Assembly (NCBI RefSeq): GCF_040567655.1
Contig: NZ_JBEXAC010000001.1
Coordinates: forward strand, 868,001-932,000
Direction of reading: 5' to 3'
Origin: Chitinophaga sp. H8
GTDB lineage: Bacteria; Bacteroidota; Bacteroidia; Chitinophagales; Chitinophagaceae
DNA length: 64,000 bases
Both the position numbers and the translations under genes were made by a program. The notes below the pieces were generated by a model that saw only the letters and a list, made by a program, of their open reading frames with translations, was not told where the DNA came from and did not search any database. Of the stretch, positions 51,366 through 59,784 are shown in pieces (positions within the stretch are counted from its first letter, which is position 1; every line of letters starts with the position of its first letter).

Positions 51366-52331
51366 GTGTTTACAATGAATGGTAATATGCCTGTGTCTTC
51401 CCCAACATTCAGATTTGATATATTGGCAATGGCCGATCTGTGTTTTGATATTATCATCAGCGGGCCTGATGCACCTCAGTTCAACCAGGTGGAGCTGTTG
51501 GTGGATGATTATATAATTGATCTGGGCGGATCTGTTGGCATTTTTGCATGCCAGTTTGCCAAACTGGGTGGCACTATTGCTTTACTTGGAAATGTAGGTA
51601 AGGATATTCCCGGACAGATTATAATCGATAGATTGAAAGGTGCAGGTGTGGAAACCAGTTTGATCTCTGTTTATGATGGGGAAAAAACAGCGATGGGATT
51701 AAACCTGTTTTGTAAGGGAGACCGTGCCATGCTTACCTGCCTTGGTGTAATGGACCAAAGCATTCCTGCCATTTTCTCGGCAGCACTGTCACATAAGGCA
51801 AAACACTGGCATATTGGAGGGTATTTCTTACTCCGGGAGTTAATCCATACCTGGCCGGTATGGGTACAAACGCTCAAAGCGCAGGGGGTAAGTATTTCAC
51901 TGGATACCAACTGGGATCCTTCAGGGAAATGGGAGAATGTATATGCCCTTTTGCCAATGATAGATATTTTCCTGCCCAATGAAGCAGAAGCGATGGCAAT
52001 CAGTGGAAAAAAGAATATTACGGAGGCTGGCCTGTTTTTGGCAGAAGTATGCCCGCTGGTAGTGATCAAAATGGGTGAACAGGGGGCCATGGTTTTTAAG
52101 CAGGGGAATGAAAATTATTATCCACTCCCTGCTTCGCTTACTGCAGCGCTTCATATTGTTGACACTACCGGTGCAGGTGATAATTTTGATGCGGGTTTTA
52201 TCTTCTCCTGGTTGTCAGGTGCAGCAGAAAGCAGCTGTATTGAAAATGCATTCCGGTGTGCAGTCTCCAGTTTAACCGGATTAGGTGGGATAGCCAAACA
52301 AATTGTAAATAAAACAGACCTGAAGTTATGA
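51366..52331 (+). CDS. PfkB-family sugar kinase
   Basis: The 321-residue protein (313 to 318 if ATG 51375 is used) has the ribokinase fold: an N-terminal FDILAMADLCFDII strand, GGSVGIFACQFAKLG, and the C-terminal DTTGAGDNFDAGF with the catalytic Asp. It phosphorylates a sugar or sugar-like substrate with ATP. Its pairing with a SIS-domain protein (4-base overlap) recalls FrlD-FrlB of fructoselysine breakdown, where the kinase makes a 6-phosphate for the deglycase. Specificity is not shown. Confidence 0.88.
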   Translation: MFTMNGNMPVSSPTFRFDILAMADLCFDIIISGPDAPQFNQVELLVDDYIIDLGGSVGIFACQFAKLGGTIALLGNVGKDIPGQIIIDRLKGAGVETSLISVYDGEKTAMGLNLFCKGDRAMLTCLGVMDQSIPAIFSAALSHKAKHWHIGGYFLLRELIHTWPVWVQTLKAQGVSISLDTNWDPSGKWENVYALLPMIDIFLPNEAEAMAISGKKNITEAGLFLAEVCPLVVIKMGEQGAMVFKQGNENYYPLPASLTAALHIVDTTGAGDNFDAGFIFSWLSGAAESSCIENAFRCAVSSLTGLGGIAKQIVNKTDLKL

Positions 52332-53371
52332 CGCGATTCCTGAAAGATATTCTGGATCAACCGGATCAACTGCTGCATTCCATGGATTATAGTTTGCATG
52401 AGGGGAGCAGGTTCATGAAACAAGCGGCAGACTTAATCAGGCCGGCTGAAAATGTTTTTATTGTGGCTATCGGTGCAAGTTGGTGTGCAGGGATGGCGGT
52501 TCAGGTAGCTTTCAATGAAGCAGGTGTACAAGCCGTTTTATGTGATGCAGCAGATTTTCTTTACTTTACCAGGATTCCTCCCAGGGCGGTGGTCATCTTT
52601 TTATCCCGCAGTGGCAAGAGCATAGAAATTGTAAATGCAATACCGAAGTGCAAGGCTGCAAATGCTGTTATTGTCAGTATTACCAATGCGCCATCTAGTG
52701 AACTGGCCAGGTATTCTACTGTATGTTTGTTCACCAATGTAAGATTTGATAACAGCATTTCTGTAAGTACCTATTCCTCCATTATCCTGACGGGGGTACT
52801 GCTGGCACAATTGATCAAACCATTGGATACCGGAACAGCTTCAGTGGATGTGTTTGCGAATACAATACAGACAATTAACAGCAGTATACCGGTATGGCAG
52901 TCAGTGATCGCATCTGCCGGCTGGTTAAACAGCAGCAAGGCTACCTATTTTATGGCACGGGGGGCTGAGGTGGCCTGTGCACATGAAAGCAGGCTATTGT
53001 GGGAGGAAGCGGCCAAACAGCCGGCTACGGCGCTGACCACGGGGGCTTTCCGGCATGGACCACAGGAAATTATTAATAATGGTATTCATATAGCTATCTG
53101 GATAGGAAATGAAACTGCCCGCAATTATGATTGTAAACTGGTGAATGACCTGGTAGAAAAACAGGTGAATGTAATAGCTGTCGGCAGTAATTTACCTTTG
53201 GAACTGAAAGGCCATAAAATAGAGATGCCTCCATTACCTCATTTGTTATGTCCTGTTATTGGTACCATTCCTATGCAGCTGGCTTCCGAAAAACTGGCAG
53301 GTATAAAAGGGGTGGACCCGGATAATTTTTTATACTGCAACTTTATAGTAGAAACGGAAGGTGGGCTTTAA
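52328..53371 (+). CDS. SIS-domain sugar isomerase/deglycase (GlmS/FrlB-like)
   Basis: The 347-residue protein has two SIS domains (about 35-165 and 195-330): VFIVAIGASWCAGMAVQVAF, VIFLSRSGKSIEIVNAI, then a second with YFMARGAEVACAHESRLLWE and GAFRHGPQEIINNG, matching the GlmS isomerase half. The end DPDNFLYCNFIVETE is typical. No glutaminase domain is present. Such proteins either isomerise amino-sugar phosphates or split fructosamine 6-phosphates. Its start overlaps the kinase stop by four bases. Confidence 0.85.
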   Translation: MTRFLKDILDQPDQLLHSMDYSLHEGSRFMKQAADLIRPAENVFIVAIGASWCAGMAVQVAFNEAGVQAVLCDAADFLYFTRIPPRAVVIFLSRSGKSIEIVNAIPKCKAANAVIVSITNAPSSELARYSTVCLFTNVRFDNSISVSTYSSIILTGVLLAQLIKPLDTGTASVDVFANTIQTINSSIPVWQSVIASAGWLNSSKATYFMARGAEVACAHESRLLWEEAAKQPATALTTGAFRHGPQEIINNGIHIAIWIGNETARNYDCKLVNDLVEKQVNVIAVGSNLPLELKGHKIEMPPLPHLLCPVIGTIPMQLASEKLAGIKGVDPDNFLYCNFIVETEGGL

Positions 53372-53937
53372 AAAAATGGAATGCGCTGATGAAGAATGAG
53401 GCGTAGTGCTTTCAGTGCCCGCGTCATATGTGCTTCCACCGTTTTCTTTGAAATGCTTAGTTTTTCAGCAATCTGTTTTTCTGTAAATCCGTTTTCCCGG
53501 CTAAGGCGAAATACCAACCGGCACTTTTCTGGCAGCTGCTGTATAGTGTCTTCCAATTGTCGCCGTGTAGACTCATAATCTATCCATTCAGCTGTATTAT
53601 TATCCGCTTCCTGCCCGGTGGCGGTATAGAAATTGTGATGTGCTGTTTTTTGTTTTTGCTTCCTGGCAATAGTAGCCATGATCTCATATTTTACACAGGA
53701 AGCAATATAGGTGTAGAAGGAGTGCGTCAGGTGAAGATTCTTTCTTGTTTTCCAGATATTCATGAATACCTGTTGTACAATTTCTTCTGCATCCTCTTCA
53801 GAGCCGGTCTTCCATTTTGCCTGGATTAGCAGTTTTTCCCAATAGCGGTTGTATAATACTTCAAAAGCAGCTATATTATCATCATCTCTGATCAGTTGAA
53901 CCAGTTGGTCATCATGATATTGCTGAAAATTATTCAA
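53368..53937 (-). CDS. ECF-type RNA polymerase sigma factor
   Basis: The 189-residue protein has sigma region 2 (IAAFEVLYNRYWEKLLIQA, EDAEEIVQQVFMNIWKTRK) and region 4 (LEDTIQQLPEKCRLVFRLSR, EKQIAEKLSISKKTVEAHMT). Its 3' end overlaps the SIS gene tail to tail by four bases. It has no FecR gene beside it, while the FecR at 40148 lacks a sigma gene; the two may work together across the operon. It is of the Bacteroidota FecI-like group. Confidence 0.9.
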   Translation of the reverse strand: MNNFQQYHDDQLVQLIRDDDNIAAFEVLYNRYWEKLLIQAKWKTGSEEDAEEIVQQVFMNIWKTRKNLHLTHSFYTYIASCVKYEIMATIARKQKQKTAHHNFYTATGQEADNNTAEWIDYESTRRQLEDTIQQLPEKCRLVFRLSRENGFTEKQIAEKLSISKKTVEAHMTRALKALRLILHQRIPFF

Positions 53938-53978
53938 CGAATAGTTGGTTTAGTGAGCTGACCCATGAAACTAAGTAT

Positions 53979-54806
53979 CTATTTCAATGCTTCATCTTTT
54001 TCTTTATCAAGGAAGCTGGCATTGTCAGATAAACTTTCTGCCTCCCATTCCAGTAAGGCTTCATCCGGTACCATTTTTATAGGGATGGTACTTGATTGGG
54101 ATGGCTCATTATACGGCACATTATCTGCCCTGTTGTATACAGCGATCAATGACCAGCGGGCCAGGTCAGACTCATTGGCTTCCGAACGATGCAGGAGGTT
54201 GGGATGAAAGAACAAGGCATCTCCGGCTTTTAGTTCTACATATATCAATGGCATCGTTTTCAGCGCCAGTGATACATAATGCATAGCAGCACCTACCTGC
54301 TCCCCGGCAAATCCATGTTCTATACGACCCATTTTATGAGTGCCCCTGATTACCTGCAGACATCCGTTTTCTTTATTGGCATCGGTAATGGCCACCATGA
54401 CAGACAGCATCTGATCTGGAAATAAAAACTCATTTTTATACCAGTAACCATAATCCTGATGCCATTCCCAGGCGCCGCCCACCTTAGGCTCTTTCTGCAT
54501 GAGTTTACTATGAAAATGACAAACAGCACTGGTACCTTCCATCAATTCATGGGCTGATGCTACCATCCGGTTACTCTTGGTCAGTAAGCCATAGGCATCA
54601 TTCCCTGGTGTATACCACAAGGTAAGCTTTGTTTTTTTTCCGGACTGATCATTCAGGTCAAACGCATGCTGCCGCATTATCCCATCTGCAAAAGCAATTT
54701 CCTGCAGCTTTTGCACTTCCGCAACGTTTAGGTAACCCTTTACAATGATGTACCCGTCTCTGTGGTAGTCAGCTATCTGACTGGCGGTTAACTGAAAGTT
54801 TGCCAT
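53979..54806 (-). CDS. Phytanoyl-CoA dioxygenase-family (Fe(II)/2-oxoglutarate) protein
   Basis: The 275-residue protein starts MANFQLTASQIADYHRDGYI, the usual PhyH opening. The iron site is H-x-D in WEWHQDYGYW and a distal His in LLHRSEANES, with an Arg (ARWSLIAVY) for 2-oxoglutarate. Members hydroxylate small molecules such as ectoine or mitomycin precursors. Here it lies between the sigma gene and the GH144 gene on the same strand. Its acidic C-terminus (EKDEALK) is unremarkable. Confidence 0.88.
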   Translation of the reverse strand: MANFQLTASQIADYHRDGYIIVKGYLNVAEVQKLQEIAFADGIMRQHAFDLNDQSGKKTKLTLWYTPGNDAYGLLTKSNRMVASAHELMEGTSAVCHFHSKLMQKEPKVGGAWEWHQDYGYWYKNEFLFPDQMLSVMVAITDANKENGCLQVIRGTHKMGRIEHGFAGEQVGAAMHYVSLALKTMPLIYVELKAGDALFFHPNLLHRSEANESDLARWSLIAVYNRADNVPYNEPSQSSTIPIKMVPDEALLEWEAESLSDNASFLDKEKDEALK

Positions 54807-54829
54807 AATAAGTAGTGTTTATGATACTT

Positions 54830-56254
54830 TTATTTTATCCATGGACTTTGAAAACCTAGCTTTTTCATTCCCTGCTGAATGTCCGGGATTTTCATGAAAA
54901 GTTTCCAGAGTAATCCGGTGCGATAATTCTCTAGCATTACTATAATAGGTCCTTGGTCAATAGCGAGATGAGATGGCGCATACCAGTTATAATGAAGGCT
55001 GAACCCATCAATAAAACCATATTTACTCCATAATTTATCTCCCATTTCTTCATAAAAATAACGCAATGCCTGCATACTTTCCTTAGGGGTATATGGCATA
55101 GAAGAAATGGCTGCAGTAGGTTGAATTACGCCAAGGTCGGTATCCGGGCAATGGGCGGCATAACCTTTATGGCTGTCGCCGGCAGTAAGTCCCCAGCATT
55201 GTTCACTATATCCTTTATATTTTTTGGGATTCTCTATGCAGTAAGCCCGGTTGATGAGTGTATGATTACGTGCCTGTTCCATATAGTCAATCCCAAGGGA
55301 ATCTTTTAAGCCATTGGGGTCTATGCCCTGGAAAGTATATTGTTCAAAGAACAAAGGGCCACCTTTGTCAAAATTTCCAAGTGGTAATTTGTAGCCATAA
55401 TAGGTGTTGCCATTCCTGAATCCCTTGCTGCCTGCCCAGGAGCCATTGTATACTTCTTTTGAGATGCCGTGGCGGGGAGATGCCGCTGCCATAATATAGG
55501 TGATCAGACATTCATTCCACCCCCAAACCGGGAAGTTCATATCAAAACCATTGTTGGGACTCCAGTGCCAGAAGAGGGTGTCTTGATTGTTGGTGAACCA
55601 GTTCCAGTTGGCGGCTCCCCACATCTGGTCTACCCGTTTACGCAGGTATTTTTCACGGGGAGTATCATTCGTGAAATATTCCCGTGCACAAAGAAAGCCC
55701 ATAAGGAGGTAAGATGTTTCCACAATATCAGCGGCATCATCCAGCCGGTCAAACCGGATGGTTTTGCCGGTACGGCCATCCATGAAGTGTGGATAAATGC
55801 CATGATAACAATCGGCATTAATCAGAAAGTCTGCGATCTGGATCAGCCTTTTTACCGCAGTATCCCTGCCTATCCAACCTCTTTCTACAGCCACAATAGT
55901 ACCCATGATACCAAAACCTGTTCCACCGATAGCACCGGCATCCGGACCAAATTTTGTTTTGCTGAAATTAGGCTCGCCCCACGCTTCATTGATGTAATCC
56001 CAGTAGTGTTCTGCCAGTACGGTATTACTCCGCTCCAATGCCAGCCCGCTTACCGGATGTGCACCATGCCAGAAGTACCGGAAGGTTTGTTTTTGTACCG
56101 TTTCCAGCAACGCTTCATCGCTGAGCCCTTTAATTACTCCCACAGGTGCAATAGCGTTGGGATAAGTATGAGTGGCCGCTTGTTTTTTAGGTTGCGCCAA
56201 CGCAAGCATACTATAAATAATAATAGCCCCGGTAACGAGTCCGCATCGAATCAT
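54830..56254 (-). CDS. Glucoamylase-like (PF10091) glycoside hydrolase, GH144-like
   Basis: The 474-residue protein has a Sec signal (about 1-22). The alpha/alpha-barrel motifs include LLETVQKQTFRYFWHGAHPV, VERGWIGRDTAVKRLIQIAD, FRNGNTYYGYKLPLG and GPIIVMLENYRTGLLWKLF. Founding GH144 enzymes, one of which is from Chitinophaga, are endo-beta-1,2-glucanases, so this is the most likely activity. It ends 23 bases before the PhyH gene on the same strand, so the two may be cotranscribed. Confidence 0.88.
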   Translation of the reverse strand: MIRCGLVTGAIIIYSMLALAQPKKQAATHTYPNAIAPVGVIKGLSDEALLETVQKQTFRYFWHGAHPVSGLALERSNTVLAEHYWDYINEAWGEPNFSKTKFGPDAGAIGGTGFGIMGTIVAVERGWIGRDTAVKRLIQIADFLINADCYHGIYPHFMDGRTGKTIRFDRLDDAADIVETSYLLMGFLCAREYFTNDTPREKYLRKRVDQMWGAANWNWFTNNQDTLFWHWSPNNGFDMNFPVWGWNECLITYIMAAASPRHGISKEVYNGSWAGSKGFRNGNTYYGYKLPLGNFDKGGPLFFEQYTFQGIDPNGLKDSLGIDYMEQARNHTLINRAYCIENPKKYKGYSEQCWGLTAGDSHKGYAAHCPDTDLGVIQPTAAISSMPYTPKESMQALRYFYEEMGDKLWSKYGFIDGFSLHYNWYAPSHLAIDQGPIIVMLENYRTGLLWKLFMKIPDIQQGMKKLGFQSPWIK

Positions 56255-56441
56255 AATTGAAAACTTTTATTGATGTATTTATATGTTTAATGAGTTGATG
56301 TTGGCAGTCTGTGATGTGGTATGACAAAGCTAACTGTCGGAGTAAAGTAAAACCACCATTTTAACCGATGAATCCTATACTTTAATAGCAAAATATGAGG
56401 GATATATGCTAACTTAAGAACATGATAGAATCATTTAGAGG

Positions 56442-57320
56442 ATGAAGCCGGCGTTGGAACATTTACCTAAAGAACAGGACCATTCTTTTGTGGTCAGGGA
56501 CTTTGATTACAACTACTATCCAACGCCCTGGCACTATCACCCGGAATATGAAATTGTACTGGTAACAGAGAGCACCGGGAAACGTTTTGTAGGAGATAAT
56601 ATAGCCGATTTTCAGCCCGGTAATCTGGCATTTTTAGGGCCTAATATTCCACACTATTACAGGAATGATGATAAATACCTGGAAGAAGGAGCTACCCTGA
56701 GGGCCCGTTCTATTGTCATCCATTTTTCTGAAGCCTCCCTGGGACAAGATTTTCTGCAGTTACCGGAAGCGGCCCGGCTGAATAAACTATTTGAACGGTC
56801 TTTATGCGGCCTGGACGTCCTGGATACCACTAACCGGAAAGTCAGTAAAAAACTGCATGATATCGTGGGACTGTCGGGCTTAAGACGTTGGATCTGCCTG
56901 GTAGAGATATTACTGGATATGGCCGAGTCAAAAACGCTGGTGCCCATTACGAAATCTCCCCATATTGGTTATAATGAAAAAGAATCCGGCCGGCTGTGTA
57001 ATGTATTAGACTGGATAGTGACCAACTTTGAAAATGATATCCGCTTGTCGGAAGCCGCGAAAGTGGCAGAGATGAATGAAAACGCCTTTTCCCGTTTTTT
57101 TTCATTGCGTACCAGGAAAACCTTCTCAGGGTTTGTCCAGGAGTTACGTTTGCAGAAGGCGGCTAAACTATTGGTAGAAAGTGAGCTGTCCGTTACTGAG
57201 GTCTGCTACGCCTGCGGCTATAATAATATTTCGAATTTCAACCGGCAGTTCCTGCATCATTATCAAATGAATCCGCTCCGGTATAAGCGGTTTTTTCTGG
57301 AGGGGAAGCGCCCTGTATAA
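56442..57320 (+). CDS. AraC-family regulator with cupin sensing domain
   Basis: The 292-residue protein has an N-terminal cupin with PTPWHYHPEYEIVLVTESTG and DFQPGNLAFLGPNIPHYY, the layout of sugar-sensing AraC proteins. The C-terminal HTH pair (about 190-288) reads IRLSEAAKVAEMNENAFSRF and VTEVCYACGYNNISNFNRQF. It is transcribed divergently from the GH144 gene with 187 bases between, and may control it. Confidence 0.88.
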   Translation: MKPALEHLPKEQDHSFVVRDFDYNYYPTPWHYHPEYEIVLVTESTGKRFVGDNIADFQPGNLAFLGPNIPHYYRNDDKYLEEGATLRARSIVIHFSEASLGQDFLQLPEAARLNKLFERSLCGLDVLDTTNRKVSKKLHDIVGLSGLRRWICLVEILLDMAESKTLVPITKSPHIGYNEKESGRLCNVLDWIVTNFENDIRLSEAAKVAEMNENAFSRFFSLRTRKTFSGFVQELRLQKAAKLLVESELSVTEVCYACGYNNISNFNRQFLHHYQMNPLRYKRFFLEGKRPV

Positions 57321-57425
57321 TTTACGGTACCTGGAATAGTTGCTTTAACCTGTTCCCGTAAATCCCGCATTTTGCCCATAATTTCCTTATCTTAACAATT
57401 TTATAAGAAAAAGTTCATTTTAACC

Positions 57426-57457
57426 GTGACGTTTTGAGCGATGCGGGATCATATAAT
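57426..57457 (+). promoter_or_regulatory. ECF-type promoter upstream of the sigma gene
   Basis: GTGACGTTTT followed by a GCGGGATCATATAAT block (57426-57457) matches 58293-58324 at 27 of 32 bases with identical spacing. The identical outer blocks (10 and 16 bases) with a variable centre look like -35 and -10 elements of one sigma factor. From 57458 to the start codon at 57622 nothing else was seen. Confidence 0.65.
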
Positions 57458-57621
57458 GAGTAGCGGTTCCACGTAAGCATGTAAACGGATGCATAAAAGG
57501 TGTCCGGTGCATGCACGCAGGCGGAATAATTCCGGAATAATTTGGAGGAAAGACCACTGCACAATGGAATCAACGCTGAACAGATACTGGATAAGATTAT
57601 ATTAATAGCTAATGTTTTGAG

Positions 57622-58248
57622 ATGCCAGATGCCTGCTTGCTGTTGCCTGTAACCAATCATGTTGAAATGCTTTCTTCAGGCATGGATAGTGTTCCTTTTT
57701 CTGAAAAGGAACTATTGATGCTTGTGGCAGAAGGAGATGAGAGGGCGTTTTATACTTTTTACAAGAAGTACGCTCCGAAACTTCGTGCATATGTTTGGAA
57801 AACCACCCAGTCAGAAGCAGATACAGAAGATATCCTGCAAACCAGTTTCATGCGTATCTGGCTTTCCAGAGATAAAATCCCCGCTATTGATAATATACAG
57901 GCCTGGATTTATACCATTACTGCCAAAATTTGCCTGCAGCATTTCCGGAAAAAAAAGAACGAACAGAAGAAGTTGGAAAAGGGGATTGAATTGCGGGATA
58001 ATAATGTGAGTACGCCATTTGATTTTCTGCAACTCGAAGAAATAAAAAGAGCAATAGGGAGTGTGTTACAGCGCATGTCCCCACAAAGAAAAACCATTTA
58101 CCGCATGAACCGGGAAGAAGGTAGAAAACCTGCGGAAATAGCCAGGGTATTATCTATGCCGGTGGGTACCGTAAAGAACCATTTATCTGCTGCCAATAAG
58201 GAGATCCGTGAATCTCTTTTCCCCGGAGGCATGATATCTTCTCTATAA
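57622..58248 (+). CDS. ECF-type RNA polymerase sigma factor
   Basis: The 208-residue protein has region 2 (DERAFYTFYKKYAPKLRAYV, EADTEDILQTSFMRIWLSRD) and region 4 (VLQRMSPQRKTIYRMNREEG, PAEIARVLSMPVGTVKNHLS). The family usually starts nearer MDSVPFSEKELLMLVAEGDE (ATG 57682) or MLSSGM (57667); ATG 57622 adds 15-20 residues. It is followed by its FecR and SusC/SusD genes. Its promoter shares a motif with the FecR promoter, so it may drive both. Confidence 0.9.
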   Translation: MPDACLLLPVTNHVEMLSSGMDSVPFSEKELLMLVAEGDERAFYTFYKKYAPKLRAYVWKTTQSEADTEDILQTSFMRIWLSRDKIPAIDNIQAWIYTITAKICLQHFRKKKNEQKKLEKGIELRDNNVSTPFDFLQLEEIKRAIGSVLQRMSPQRKTIYRMNREEGRKPAEIARVLSMPVGTVKNHLSAANKEIRESLFPGGMISSL

Positions 58249-58292
58249 TCATTACTTGCTTCTCTTTTTTTACAGAAATATTTGTTTTGCCT

Positions 58293-58324
58293 GTGACGTT
58301 TTTGAAGTTGCGGGATCATATAAT
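58293..58324 (+). promoter_or_regulatory. ECF-type promoter upstream of fecR
   Basis: Near-copy of 57426-57457: GTGACGTTTT then GTTGCGGGATCATATAAT at the same spacing. It lies 45 bases before the FecR start at 58370 and after the sigma gene's stop, so fecR can be transcribed apart from the sigma gene. Confidence 0.65.
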
Positions 58325-58369
58325 AAATACAAACCCTGATTGCCTGCAGCGGCAACAATAAAATACTAT

Positions 58370-59539
58370 ATGGACCAACAAAGAATATCTTATTTGTTAG
58401 AACGAGAACTGGAAGGAACGCTTACCGCGAAGGAACTCCAGGAGCTGGAAGAATTGAAGGTCCATGAAGATAGTGAACTGATAGAAAGACTGATGGCCGA
58501 ACTGATAGCCCGGGAAGCGGAACAGCCCCGGTATATCAGCGATGCTATGGAGGATGCTGCTTTTGAAAAGATCATCAGTGTGGATGCAGTGCATGAGGAT
58601 GGTACTACTACTGCGCCCCGGATACGTTTTCTTCGTAGCGGATGGCTGCGGGCGGCTGCGGCGGTGGTTTTGATCTTAGGTACCGGCGCTTATTTCCTGA
58701 TGAGGAAAACAACGCATGAAGCACCTGTTGTGGTGCGTCAACCCAATACCCAGCCCAATAACAAAGCTACATTGACGCTGGCAGACGGGGCTACTATCAC
58801 ATTGGATAGTGCAGGCAACCAGGTGATCCGCCAGGGGAATGTTGCGGTACATCAGCATAACGGACAACTCCAATATACATTGGAAGGAAATGAAACTACC
58901 CTTAGTTATAATACACTCACCGTACCACGTGGTACACAGTATAAGCTGGCCCTGCCGGATGGTACAACGGTGTGGCTCAATGCTGCTTCCAGATTGCGCT
59001 ATCCCACCGCATTTGTTGGAAAGGAAAGGGTAGTGGAACTGGAAGGACAAGGATACTTTGAAATAGCACAACATGCCAATCAACCATTTAAAGTAAAAGC
59101 TAATGGGGTAGAAGTACAGGTGCTAGGTACCCACTTTGATGTCATGGCTTATAGTGATGAAAGCAGTGTCAATACTACTTTGCTGGAGGGAGCGGTTAAT
59201 ATTGTAAAAGGCGGGCAGCAACAACGGCTGAAGCCCGGACAGCAGGCAATCCTGGATAATAAAACAGATCAGCTGTCTGTACAGCAGGCGGATATTGATA
59301 TGGTTTCTGCCTGGAGGACCGACTTTTTTGAGCTGGATGGTACAGACCTGTCTACCATCTTAAGACAACTTGCCAGGTGGTATGATGTGGAAATCGTGTA
59401 TAAAGCTAATGTCCGCTCAGAGGCTTTAAGCGGGCGCATCAGCCGTAATCTGCGCCTGCAGGATGTGTTACAGGCACTGGCAGGAAATGAAGTGCAATTC
59501 AAGGTAGAAGGGAAGCAGGTGATCGTGTTACCCAGATAA
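58370..59539 (+). CDS. FecR-family anti-sigma factor
   Basis: From ATG 58370 (MDQQRISYLLERELEG) the protein has 389 residues; the frame back to 58340 overlaps the promoter and is not used. It has a membrane helix (about LRAAAAVVLILGTGAYFLM), a FecR domain (YNTLTVPRGTQYKLALPDGT, LEGQGYFEIAQHANQPFKVK, VLGTHFDVMAY) and a C-terminal DUF4974-like domain (LSGRISRNLRLQDVLQALAG). After the stop, 59584-59604 (GCCCCT...AGGGGC) and 59691-59715 form hairpins that may attenuate transcription into the SusC gene. Confidence 0.9.
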   Translation: MDQQRISYLLERELEGTLTAKELQELEELKVHEDSELIERLMAELIAREAEQPRYISDAMEDAAFEKIISVDAVHEDGTTTAPRIRFLRSGWLRAAAAVVLILGTGAYFLMRKTTHEAPVVVRQPNTQPNNKATLTLADGATITLDSAGNQVIRQGNVAVHQHNGQLQYTLEGNETTLSYNTLTVPRGTQYKLALPDGTTVWLNAASRLRYPTAFVGKERVVELEGQGYFEIAQHANQPFKVKANGVEVQVLGTHFDVMAYSDESSVNTTLLEGAVNIVKGGQQQRLKPGQQAILDNKTDQLSVQQADIDMVSAWRTDFFELDGTDLSTILRQLARWYDVEIVYKANVRSEALSGRISRNLRLQDVLQALAGNEVQFKVEGKQVIVLPR

Positions 59540-59784
59540 TCTTTCAAAGCAATTAATAATACACCGGATAATTCCACGAACAGCGCCCCTGTAGGAGGAG
59601 GGGCAGGCGTAAATGACGCACATGACCAAAGCAACCAAAATATAAGCATATACAATCGTATACACCTGTTGCAGGATGCCAATAAAAAAACCAGGAGTGC
59701 GTCCAACACCCCTGGCTATAGTCTGGCAAGTTCCTGTTTAATCAATCCATCGATTATTTAAGAATCACCAAACCTTATAAAAGT

